Positions 55,601-64,000 of a DNA stretch of 64,000 nucleotides are shown piece by piece (within the stretch, counting starts at the first letter, position 1; every line of letters starts with the position of its first letter). The DNA is from Bos javanicus (lineage: Eukaryota; Chordata; Mammalia; Artiodactyla; Bovidae). The DNA lies in contig NC_083876.1 in assembly GCF_032452875.1 (NCBI RefSeq), positions 8,432,001 through 8,496,000 of the forward strand, read 5' to 3'. A program made the translations under genes and the position numbers. Under the pieces are notes generated by a model, which did no database searches, had not been told where the DNA came from, and worked only from the letters and a program-made list of their open reading frames with translations.

Positions 55601-56240
55601 TTCATTTTCATTCGTTTCTATGCAAATTTTGATTTCTTTTTTGATTTCTTCTGTGATTCGTTGGTTATTCAGCAGCGTGTTGTTCAGCCTCCATATGTTG
55701 GGATTTTTAATAGTTTTTCTCCTGTAATTGAGATCTAATCTTACTGCATTGTGGTCAGAAAAGATGCTTGGAATGATTTCTATTTTTTTGAATATACCAA
55801 GGCTAGATTTATGGCCCAGGATGTGATCTATCCTGGAGAAGGTTCCATGTGCATTTGAGAAAAAGGTGAAATTCATTGTTTTGGGATGAAATGTCCTATA
55901 GGTATCAATTAGGTCTAACTGGTCTATTGTATTGTCTAAAGTTTGTGTTTCCTTGTTAATTTTCTGTTTAGTTGATCTATCCATAGGTGTGAGTGGGGTA
56001 TTAAAGTCTCGCACTATTATTGTATTATTGCTAATTTCTCCTTTCATACTTGTCAGCATTTGTCTTACATATTGCGGTGCTCCCGTGTTGGGTACATATA
56101 TATTTATAATTGTTATGTCTTCCTCTTGGATTGATCCTTTGATCATTATGTAGTGACTGTCTTTGTTTGACCAATAATGACACAATGGCGCCATCTCTGT
56201 TTCCCCCAGTCCTGTGGAAGTCCTGCAGTCAAATCCCACT
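52690..56240 (-). pseudogene. L1 ORF2, decayed
   Basis: Reads from HYIMIKGSIQEEDITIINIY (endonuclease) through FNTPL, SRIDHILGHKSS, SDHNAVRLDL, then RT motifs ISVDAEKAFDKVQH (A), GTRQGCPLSPLLFN (B) and FADDMILY (C), to the cysteine-rich tail (CWRGCGEKGTLLHCWWEC). In-frame stops replace W at about 55577, S at about 54026 and W at about 53632 and 52981. A frameshift lies near 53785-53800 (VIN..S). An upstream ATG in the 5' UTR gives the chimeric start MGFDCRTSTG. Confidence 0.93.
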
Positions 56241-56606
56241 GGCCTTCAAAGTCAGATTGCCTGAGGATTCCCAGTCCCTTTGCAAGCTCCCCAGGCTGGG
56301 GGTCAGGTGTGACATGGGGATCAGCACCTTCACAACAGTGGGAGAACTTCTTGGTATTACTGTTCTCTAGTTTGTGGGTCACCTGCCAGGTGGGGTTAGG
56401 ATTTGATTTTACCATGATTGTCCCCTCTTGCCATCTCACTGTGGCTTCTCCTTTGTCTTTGGATGTGGGGTGCCTATTTTTTGATGGGTTCCAGCATCCT
56501 CCTGTCAATGGTTGTTCAACAGCTAGTTGTGATTTTGGTGCGCTCACAGGAAGAAATGAGCATATGTCTTTATAGTCCATCATCTTGAACCAAATTTTTT
56601 TCTTTT
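56166..56606 (-). promoter_or_regulatory. L1 5' UTR (internal promoter region), antisense
   Basis: The minus strand has GGTTCAAGATGATGGACTAT at the extreme 5' end, then CACCAAAATCACAACTAGCT, CATTGACAGGAGGATGCTGG, TTCTCCCACTGTTGTGAAGG and CAGGACTTCCACAGGACTGG. The AAGATGATGG start resembles the AAGATGGC YY1-type site found at L1 5' ends in other mammals. It matches the plus-strand copy at 62970-63400. Confidence 0.8.
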
Positions 56607-56659
56607 TCTTTTTTTTAACCAAGGCCTTATGAATTTTTAATCTCCATTTTAAAAGTAAT

Positions 56660-56873
56660 TTTTGGTGCTTCCCTCATGGTCCAGTGGGTAAGCCTCTGTG
56701 CTCCCAATTCAGGGGGCCCAGATCTGTTCCTTGATCAGGGAACTAAGATCCCACATGCCACATCTAAGCCCACACACTGCAACTGCTGAGACCACTGCAA
56801 CTAGCAAAGCCTACACAACAAAGGGCCCGAGCTCTGCAACAAAGACCCTGCTCAGATGAAATAAATAATGAAT
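56660..56873 (+). mobile_element. CHR-type SINE
   Basis: GGTGCTTCCCTCATGGTCCA, CAGATCTGTTCCTTGATCAGG, GGGAACTAAGATCCCACATG and GACCCTGCTCAGATGAAATA. Repeats like TTTTAAAAGTAA flank it at 56647-56658 and about 56873-56885. Confidence 0.88.
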
Positions 56874-56885
56874 TTTAAAAAGTAA

Positions 56886-57569
56886 CTTTCCTCAAAGGTA
56901 TATAATCATTCCAAGGTATTAAACGTACACACAGATGACAGAGAGATTTAAAATATAGAAGTTCCAAGACAGGAGCAGAATATTGTATGGCATTTCTTTA
57001 AATTTTTTTAAAAAGTGATGCTTAGGACAGAGATAGAAACCATCTGATTTTCATAACTGCTTCCCTCTGCCCAACTTTCTGGATTTATCAAATGGTTCAA
57101 GATGTGTAGTCACACTGGGCTTTATCCCCACCATTGCTCCATCATAATTGCTTCCTGAATTCTGCACCATTTTATACTCCTGAGTGTAAGTGTGTGATGT
57201 GAGTGAGGTGAGGGAGAGGCTGTAGGAGAGTCTTTTTTATTTTTTTAACCACTTCTTCAGATTTTGCTTAAAGCACCAGTTCTTTATTTAGACAAAATTT
57301 ATGACACAAAACTCTGCTTATCTTTCAATCAGTACTTTTGAATTGCCTAGGTGTCCAGCATCCCAGCAAGCCTAGTGAGCAGTTAAAAACTATAGATGTG
57401 GTCCTTGCTCTTTAAACTGGTTTTGGGGAATAAGCCACATACAGCTGAGACCAGCAGAAAATAATTTAAGGCCAATATAAAATTAAATGTAGAACACTGG
57501 GTTATAAACCAGCAAAAGTGTGGTTAAAATACTAGGGGGTTGAAATCCGTTCATTCAAAATAAACACAT
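56886..57569. other. Single-copy sequence
   Basis: No repeat or gene recognised. Confidence 0.45.
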
Positions 57570-58115
57570 TGTGACAGGGTATACATGCCGAAGAAAACTG
57601 TAGCAATACCTCCTATAACACATCTTATTCTAGAATATTGCTACTCCCTATCAAGAGGCCACATTTCTGCTCCCTCCCCTTGGACCCGAGTAGGCTTCTG
57701 AGACTGCCTCAACCAATGGAGAAGGGACTCATGTGACTTCTGAGGCAAGGTCATAAAAGTCCCCGGTGCCCTCGCCTTCTTTTCTTGGGATGTTTGCTCT
57801 TGGAAATCAGTTATTCCCTGTGAGAAACCCAAGCAGCACGTGGAGAGACCCTCATAGAAGGAAGCGAGGCTTTCCCCTCCTTGCTCAGTCTACTCTTCCG
57901 ACCAGTTGCCCCCAACAGCTTGCCATCAGTGTTCCATCCATGAGCTTGGTTGCAGACCCTTCAGCCCTGCGCTGAGCCACCCCTAGTGACACAAAGTGGA
58001 CCCATCCCAACAGCTATGCCGACATTGCAGATTTGTGAGCAAAATCAATATTGTTGTTTGAAGCTACAAAATTTGGACTGGTTTCTTTCTCAGCAGTAGA
58101 TACATGAAATACCAC
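57570..58115 (+). mobile_element. Ancient LTR-like repeat (MaLR-type suspected)
   Basis: CCAATGGAGAAGGGACTCAT, GACTTCTGAGGCAAGGTCAT, GGGATGTTTGCTCTTGGAA, GAGCAAAATCAATATTGTTG, GTTTGAAGCTACAAAATTTG and CAGCAGTAGATACATGAAAT follow the order of an old mammalian LTR ending '..ttgttttaagccactaagttttggggtg'. I do not assign the subfamily. Confidence 0.55.
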
Positions 58116-58395
58116 ATAATACCAAACTTCACTCATATTCAGCTAGGCTTCCATCAATAGAAAAAGGGATGGAGTTACATCAAAACCCTGAAGAACGAAC
58201 ATGAGTCACAACCTGTCTTAATTAGGCACAATCACACAAATAGTAACGGTTAACAGTATGCCATTTATAGTTACTCATATGTTAAGTGATTTTATAAATA
58301 CTGTGCAACAGAATAAGTTTGCACATTCAGAAAATATTGCCCTCTAGATTTGTCAAGATTCATGTTTGCCAAATGGGGGTAGGTCTTGAATGTTC

Positions 58396-58446
58396 TTTCT
58401 GGAGTTATTTCTCCACTGATCTCCAGAAGCATATTGGGCACCTACC
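58396..58446 (-). mobile_element. BovB, short inverted 5' piece
   Basis: TTTCTGGAGTTATTTCTCCA through CAGAAGCATATTGGGCACCT is the reverse complement of BovB leader (compare 45735-45785, also minus). It is joined to a sense BovB at 58447 with about 30 bp of leader missing. An 11-bp target-site duplication, CTTGAATGTTC, lies at 58385-58395 and 61320-61330. Confidence 0.93.
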
Positions 58447-61319
58447 CAGTTGTGGATGTGACTAGTGATTGAGGCAATGTCTGATGCTGTAAAGAGCAAT
58501 ATTGCATAGGAACCTAGAATGTTAGGTCCATGAATCAAGACAAATTGGAAGTGGTCAAACAAGATGGCAAGTGAATGTCGACATTCTAGGAATCAGCGAA
58601 CTAAAATGGACTGGAATGGGTGAATTTAACTCAGATGATCATTATATCTACTACTGTGGGCAGGAATCCCTTAGAAGAAATGGAGTGACCATCATGGTCA
58701 ACAAGAGTCCAAAATGCAGTACTTGGATGCAATCTCAAAAACAACAGAATGATCTCTGTTCATTTCCAAGGCAAACCATTCAATATCACAGTTATCCAAG
58801 TCTATGCCCCAACCAGTAACACTGAAGAAGCTGAAGTTGAACGGTTCTATGAAAACCTGCAAGACCTTTGAGAACTAACACCCAAAAAAGATGTCCCTTT
58901 CATTATAGGGGACTGGAATGCAAAAGTAGGAAGTCAAGAAACACCTGGAGTAACAGGCAAATTTGGCCCTGGAGTACGGAATGAAGCAGGGCAAAGGCTA
59001 ATAGAGTTTTGCCAAGAGAACACACTGCTCATAGCAAACACACTCTTCCAACAACACAAGAGAAGACTCTACACATGGACATCACCAGATGGTCAACACC
59101 AAAATCAAATTGATTATATTCTTTGCAGCCAAAGATGGAGAAGCTCTATACAGTCAGCAAAAACATGACCAGGAGATGACTGTGGCTCAGATCATGAACT
59201 CCGTATTGCCAAATTCAGACTGAAATTGAAGAAAGTAGGGAAAACCACTAGACCATTCAGGGATGACCTAAATCAAATCCCTTATGACTATACAGTGGAA
59301 GTGAGAAATATATTTAAGGGACTAGATCTGACAGACAGAGTGCCTGATGAACTATGGATGGAGGTTTGGGACATGGTACAGGAGACAGAGATCAAGACCA
59401 TTTCCATGGAAAAGAAATGTGAAAAAGCAAAATGGCTGTCTGGGGAGGCCTTACAAATAGCTGTGAAAAGAAGAGAAGAGAAAATCAAATAAGAAAAGGA
59501 AAGATATAAGCATCTGAATGCAGAGTTCCAAAGAATAGCAAGAAGAGATAAGAAAGCCTTCCTCAGGATTCAATGCAAAGAAATAAAGGAAAACAACAGA
59601 ATGGGAAAGACTAGAGATCTCTTCAAGAAAATTAGAGATATCAAGGGAATATTTCATGCAAGGATGGGCTCCATAAAGGACAGAATGGTATGGACCCAGC
59701 AGAAGCAGAAGATATTAAGAAGAGGTGGCAAGAATACACAGAAGAACTGTACAAAAAGATCTTCATGACCAAGATAATCATGATAGTGTGATCACTCACC
59801 CAGAGCCAGACATCCTGGAATGTGAAGTCAAGTGGGCCTTAGAAAGCATCACTATGAACAAAGCTAGTGGAGGTGATGGAATTCCAGTTGAGCTACTTTA
59901 AACCCTGGAAGATGATGCTATGAAAGTGCTGCACTCAATATGCCAGCGATTTGGAAAACTCAGCAGTGGCCACAGGACTGGAAAAACTCAGTTTTCATTC
60001 CAATTCCAAAGAAAGGCAATGCCAAAGAATGCTCAAACTACCGCACAATTGCACTCATCTCACATGCTAGTAAAGTAATGCTCAAAATTCTCCAAGCCAG
60101 GCTTCAGCAATACGTGAACTGTGAACTTTCAGGTGTTCCAGCTGGTTTTAGAAAAGGCAGAGGAACCAGAGATCAAATTGCCAACATCCGTTGGATTATG
60201 GAAAAAGCAAGAGAGTTCCAGAAAAGCATCTATTTCTGCTTTATTGACTATGCCAAAGCCTTTGACTGTGTGGATCACAAGAAACTGTGGAAAATTCTGA
60301 AAGAGATGGGAATACCAGACCACCTGACCTGCTTCTTGAGAAATCTGTAGGCAGGTCAGGAAGCAACAGTTAGGACTGGACATGGAACAACAGACTGGTT
60401 CCAAATAGGAAAAGGAGTATGTCAAGTCTGTATATTGTCACCCTGCTTATTTAACTTATATGCAAAGTACATCATGAGAAATGCTGGGCTGGAAGAAGCA
60501 CAAGGTGGAATCAAGGTGCCAGAAGAAATATCAATAACCTCAAATATGCAGATGACACCACCCTTATGGCAGAAAGTGAAGAACTAAAAAGCCTCTTGAT
60601 GAAAGTGAAAGAGGAGAGTGAAAATGTTGGCGTAAAGCTGAATATTCATAAAACTAAGATCATGGCATTTGGTCCCATCACTTCATGGGAAATAGATGGG
60701 GAAACAGTGGAAACAATGTCACTTTTTTTTTTAGTTGGGGGGGGCGCTCCAAAATCACTGCAGATGGTGAGTGCAGCCATGAAATTAAAAGACGCTTACT
60801 CCTTGGAAGGAAAGTTATGACCAGTCTAGACAGCATATTAAAAAGCAGAGATATGACTTTGCCAACATAGGTCCGTCTAGTCAAGGCTATGATTTTTCCA
60901 GTAGTCATGTATGGATGTGAGAGTTGGACTACGAAGAAAGCTGAGCCCTGAATAATTGATGCTTTTGAAGTGTGGTGTTGGAGAAGACTCTTGAGAGTCC
61001 CTTGGACTGCAAGGAGATCCAACCAGTCCATCCTAAAGGAGATCAGTCCTGGACGTTCATTGGAAGGACTGGTTCTAAAGCTGAAATTCCAATACTTTGG
61101 CCACCTCATGGGGAGAGTTGATTCATTGGAAAAGACCCTGATGCTCGGAGGGATTGGGGGCAGGAGGAGAAGGGGATGACAGAGGATGAGATGGCTGGAT
61201 GGCATCACTGATTCAATGGACGTGAGTCTGAGTGAACTCCGGGAGTTGGTGGTGGACAGGGAGGCCTGGTGCTGCGATTCATTGGGTTGCAAAGAGCCGG
61301 ACACGACTCAGTGACTGAA
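58447..61319 (+). mobile_element. BovB LINE, near full length, sense
   Basis: Starts CAGTTGTGGATGTGACTAGT and ends CACGACTCAGTGACTGAA. With the inverted piece the insertion is 2,924 bp. It is close to the copy at 46413-49094 but independently placed. Confidence 0.95.
58571..61200 (+). pseudogene. BovB endonuclease-reverse transcriptase ORF, decayed
   Basis: Starts M-N-V-D-I-L-G-I-S-E-L-K-W-T-G (58571), the RTE endonuclease N-terminus (ELKWTGMGEFN is the metal-binding E motif). Then GDWNAKVGSQE (58910), SDHELRIAKF-like coding (59195), WKTQQWPQDWKNSVFIPIPK (59945), FIDYAKAFDCVDHKK (60242, motif A), a motif B that starts VCQVC in place of VRQGC, and YADDT written KYADDTTLMAE (60545). Frameshifts near 58710, 59690 and 60510, stops at 60348 and elsewhere. 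Not functional. Confidence 0.92.
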
Positions 61320-61330
61320 CTTGAATGTTC

Positions 61331-61783
61331 ACAACATCCATCTTGCTTAACAAAAGTAATAGATTTTTTGAGCTCTAAGTGTTTAGAGAAGGGAGACATG
61401 AATGCCAGTTGGGTAGTCAATGAATGCATCCTAAGGAGGTGAAACTTGGACTTTGTGTTAAAGAGAGGGCTGCACTTGGACCAGCCGTGTGAAGTATGTA
61501 CCAAGTAAGGGGAACACCATGCACAGTTGCATGGAGTGAGACACGGGCCCCCAGTCTTTTCCAGAACAGCTTCTCTAGAAGAGCAAGAAAACCTGAAGAA
61601 AAGGTGAATGAAAACAAGAGACGAGATTGCTTACAAAACTAAAATGCAGGCTCATTTAGCACTGGTTTTAAATCTGCATAAGAGTTCCAATAATTGCTGT
61701 CAATTTGCCTGTTGTATTTATACACATTACTTAAGAATTTAAATAAATCTCTTTTAATGAATTTTCTCCCTCTGTCCTTCTGA
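61331..61783. other. Single-copy sequence
   Basis: Nothing recognised. Confidence 0.45.
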
Positions 61784-61976
61784 GGGCTTCCCTGTGGCTC
61801 AGTTGGTAAATAATCCACCTGCAATGTGTGAGACCTGGGTTCAATCCCTCTGTTGGGAAGATCTCCTGGATAAGGGAAAGGTTACCCACTCCAATATTCT
61901 GGCATGGAGAATTCCATGGACTCTATAATCCATGGGGTTGCAAAGAGTTGGACATGACTGAGCAATTTTCACTCCT
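61784..61976 (+). mobile_element. Bov-tA SINE, sense
   Basis: GGGCTTCCCTGTGGCTCAGT, GAGACCTGGGTTCAATCCCT, CCATGGACTCTATAATCCAT and GGACATGACTGAGCAATTTT: the subtype with TATAATCC in the body, like 50479-50674. Confidence 0.94.
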
Positions 61977-62843
61977 GTGAGATGTACAAAAATGTGCTTT
62001 TTAGTAAAAGGGAGTTAACGATTTTTTTTCTCAAACAGCTCCTCAAAATTAAAAATATATATATTGATTATGTTCATGTCTCTAAAGTCAAATCCGTGTT
62101 TCTGTAACAGGAAGATCCTAATGATTTCCATTAAGTTCTTAATTGTCCCAGTCTTCCTTGTTCATCCTGATGGCTTGAGTCAAAATCATTGATTATTCTG
62201 TGCATCAGTTTATGGGTAGCTTTGGAGCTGAAGGAGGATAGCCCGTTTTTTCTTTTCTTTTCTTTTTTACAGTCAACCTACCTCTGTCCCCTACCCCCAT
62301 TTCAGAATCCTATTTCTAGTATCAAGATGGACATTCCCACACTTCTGTATTCACATATTCAGTCATTTACCCAGTAACTCCTAAGTCCTAGGCACTTGTC
62401 CAGTCACTACTGTCTGGGACCAAGTCTCTGAAACAAAGACTTATTGTCCTCTAGGAACATGTGTCCACTTCCAAATTCTTTGAGGTTGCCTGATAAATAG
62501 CTCTCCTCTTACGGTTCAAATTCTGGATCCAATAAGATCAATTTGTTGCAGGTCAGAAAGCAAGCAGGTAAATCTGGGTCAGAGGATGCGTTTTACATCT
62601 GAAGGCAAATGAAATAAATAAAATTACCTTGTCTTAACCAGAATAGTTTGCTTTATTATGTGCTGATTACATCCCCAGTTTGGTGGGAGCAAACTGGAGT
62701 GTACCGCTAGCTTCTAAGAGCAAAGAGAATAGAAGAGATAGAGCTACACATGCCCAATTTCTCTTTCCAGAGCTCCAAACCAAGACTGTTGAGAAAGATC
62801 AGAAATCTAGAGAATTGCTTTCTAGAGAATTGCTTACACATAG
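61977..62843. other. Single-copy sequence; weak L2-like stretch at 62340-62460
   Basis: TCAGTCATTTACCCAGTAAC, TAGGCACTTGTCCAGTCACT and TTATTGTCCTCTAGGAACAT resemble the common 'aggcactgttctaggca..gccctcatggagc' end of L2-type repeats, but only weakly. A CTTTT/TTTTC run lies at 62247-62268. Confidence 0.35.
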
Positions 62844-62965
62844 ACTGAGTCAGCAAATTATGGTCCACAGACCAAATTTGTCCCATCACATGTTTTTCTA
62901 CAGCCTACAAACTAAAAATACGTTGTCTATTTTTTAATGATTGAAAAAAATTAATATAAAAGTAA
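62844..62965 (+). mobile_element. hAT-Charlie (MER1-like) fragment
   Basis: GAGTCAGCAAATTATGGTCC, ACAGACCAAATTTGTCCCAT, CACATGTTTTTCTACAGCCT and TTTTTTAATGATTGAAAAA follow the 'gtcagcaaactatggcccacgggccaaatctggccc' text of MER1-type termini. Confidence 0.7.
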
Positions 62966-62969
62966 TATC

Positions 62970-63765
62970 TTGTGGGGGAGTTGGTTCATGATGGCAGAGT
63001 GGAAGGGCATGGGCTCATCTCCTGCAAGGACACTAAAATTGCAACTAATTGTTTACAAGCATTGACAGGAGGATGCTAGAACACACCAAAAAAAGATACA
63101 TTGTGTCCAAAGACAAAAGATAAGCTGCAATGAGATGATAGGAGGTGCATAATCATGATAAAATCAAATCCCATACTCACTGGGTGGGCAACACACAAAC
63201 TGGAGAACAATAAAACCAAAGAAATTCTCCCACTGTTGTGAAGGTTCTGATCCCTGTGTCAGATTTCCCTGCCTGGGAACCTGGCAAAGGGAATAGGAAT
63301 CCTCGTGGACTCTGTCTTTTAAGACCAGCAAGATTTGATTGCAGGACTTCCACAAGACTTTTCACAGGGGAAACAGAGACTCTACTTTTGGAGGGCACAA
63401 ACAAAATCTTGCACACATCAGAGCCCAGGGGAAAGGAGCAGTGACCCCACAGGAGACTAAACCAGATCGATCTGCTAGTGTTGGAGGGTCTCCTGTGTAG
63501 GTGTGGGTTAGCAGGGGCTCACTGCCAATGGCAGCAGTAGTCCTGGGAGGCATTCTTCTGCATAAGCCTTCTCGGTGTTCACCATTAACCCCACCATAGA
63601 GCCTGCAGATTCTGGGGCTGGGTTGCCTCAGGCCAAATCAAGAGACAATTGGATTAAAGTTTTAGTGAACTCAGCCTTGCCCACCAGAGCAAGACCTAGT
63701 TTTTCACACCACCAGTCCCTCCTATCAGAAAGTTTACAGAAGCCACTTAGCCTCATCCACCAGAG
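62970..63765 (+). promoter_or_regulatory. L1 5' UTR (internal promoter region), sense
   Basis: GGGGGAGTTGGTTCATGATG (5' terminus), GGCTCATCTCCTGCAAGGAC, TTGACAGGAGGATGCTAGAA, TTCTCCCACTGTTGTGAAGG, GGAAAGGAGCAGTGACCCC, ACCATTAACCCCACCATAGA and CATCCACCAGAGGGCAAACA. Succession and spacing parallel 42798-43826 (+) and 56166-56606 (-). A complete 5' end indicates that this L1 was inserted full length at its 5' side. Confidence 0.85.
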
Positions 63766-64000
63766 GGCAAACAGGAGAAGCAAGGAAAATGACAATACAC
63801 AAGGGAACTCCCGCAAGGTTATCAGATGATTTCTCAACAGAAACTCTACAAACCAGAAGAGAATGGCACAAAATATTTAAAGTGATGAAAGGGAAGGACC
63901 TACAACCAAGAATACCCAGCAAGACTCTCATTCAGATTTGACAGAAAAATCAAAAGCTTTACAGACAAGCAAAAGTTTAGAGATTTCAGCACCATAAAAC
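63766..64000 (+). pseudogene. L1 ORF1 C-terminal part, with most of ORF1 missing
   Basis: Right after the 5' UTR (GGAGAAGCAAGGAAAATGAC) comes AAGGGAACTCCCGCAAGGTT, the codons near the C-terminal domain of ORF1p, then CTCATTCAGATTTGACAG (SFRFD) and AAAAGCTTTACAGACAAGCA (KSFTDKQ). The coiled-coil and RRM coding parts of ORF1 are absent. Two TGA codons (63886 and nearby) break the frame. The element runs past the window end, so ORF2 may follow. Confidence 0.75.

Larger units (their letters stand above)
52268..56606 (-). mobile_element. Ruminant L1, antisense, both ends present but internally deleted
   Basis: Tail and 3' UTR at 52268-52690 (plus-strand C-rich tract near 52379-52402), ORF2 at about 52690-56165, then the L1 5' UTR at 56166-56606 (minus strand begins near TTGGTTCAAGATGATGGACT). 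ORF1 and the N-terminal part of the ORF2 endonuclease are missing between the 5' UTR and residues TSNKD/SNKDSHYIMIKGS. A full L1 would be roughly 6-8 kb; this is 4.3 kb. Confidence 0.93.

Noticed and set aside
1..64000. A prokaryote-style defence, CRISPR or operon system
   Set aside because: No spaced direct repeats, no ribosome-binding-site-led gene runs, and a repeat content that is wholly mammalian.

Overview
This window is ruminant nuclear DNA, most likely from a bovid such as cattle or a close relative. The evidence is the repeat content: many BovB (RTE-clade) LINEs, Bov-tA and Bov-A2 SINEs, CHR-type cetartiodactyl SINEs and ruminant-type L1 3' ends. Older mammalian repeats lie underneath (MIR, L1M, MLT2-like LTR, hAT/MER1 and MER5-like elements, Tigger1). 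I see no host protein-coding exon, no tRNA or rRNA gene and no CRISPR. The sequence reads as an AT-rich gene desert built by repeated retrotransposition. Family names come from recognition of consensus-like sequence, not from a search.

Layout. 0-3.1 kb: L1 3' ends, one split by a BovB, then a Bov-A2. 3.1-8.2 kb: mostly single-copy, with an old L1M tail, an antisense L1 tail and a MIR. 8.2-11 kb: two L1 pieces out of element order, then two head-to-tail BovB 3' ends. 11-16.5 kb: MIRs, Bov-tA SINEs, an MLT2-like LTR and a short BovB with an inverted 5' piece. 17-20 kb: mostly unique sequence and a retroviral-type LTR. 20.4-29.1 kb: an old L1 whose internal TA tract has grown and absorbed a Bov-A2, a BovB and a 3.8 kb L1 with a nearly open ORF2. 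29-37 kb: old fragments and unique DNA. 37.4-38.1 kb: a second, antisense LTR of the same family as the 19.3 kb one. 39.3-49.5 kb: an essentially full-length Tigger1 split by two near-full-length BovB elements and an L1 tail. 50-52 kb: an old L1 holding a three-part Bov-tA array. 52.3-56.6 kb: an antisense L1 running from 5' UTR to poly(A) but lacking ORF1 and the start of ORF2. 58.4-61.3 kb: another near-full-length BovB. 63-64 kb: an L1 5' UTR that runs off the window.

Nothing here works as an operon or pathway. The visible biology is the retrotransposition machinery and its scars. L1 ORF2 and BovB ORFs (endonuclease plus reverse transcriptase) are all interrupted by stops or frameshifts, so every copy is a pseudogene; the 24.3-27.6 kb L1 ORF2 is the best preserved. 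The most interesting signal is that four BovB copies carry an inverted 5' segment. Three of these have clear 11-12 bp target-site duplications and short microhomology at the outer junction, the structure known as twin priming in L1. In one of them the inverted segment switches from BovB leader into an L1 5' UTR at a shared short motif, giving an L1-BovB chimera.
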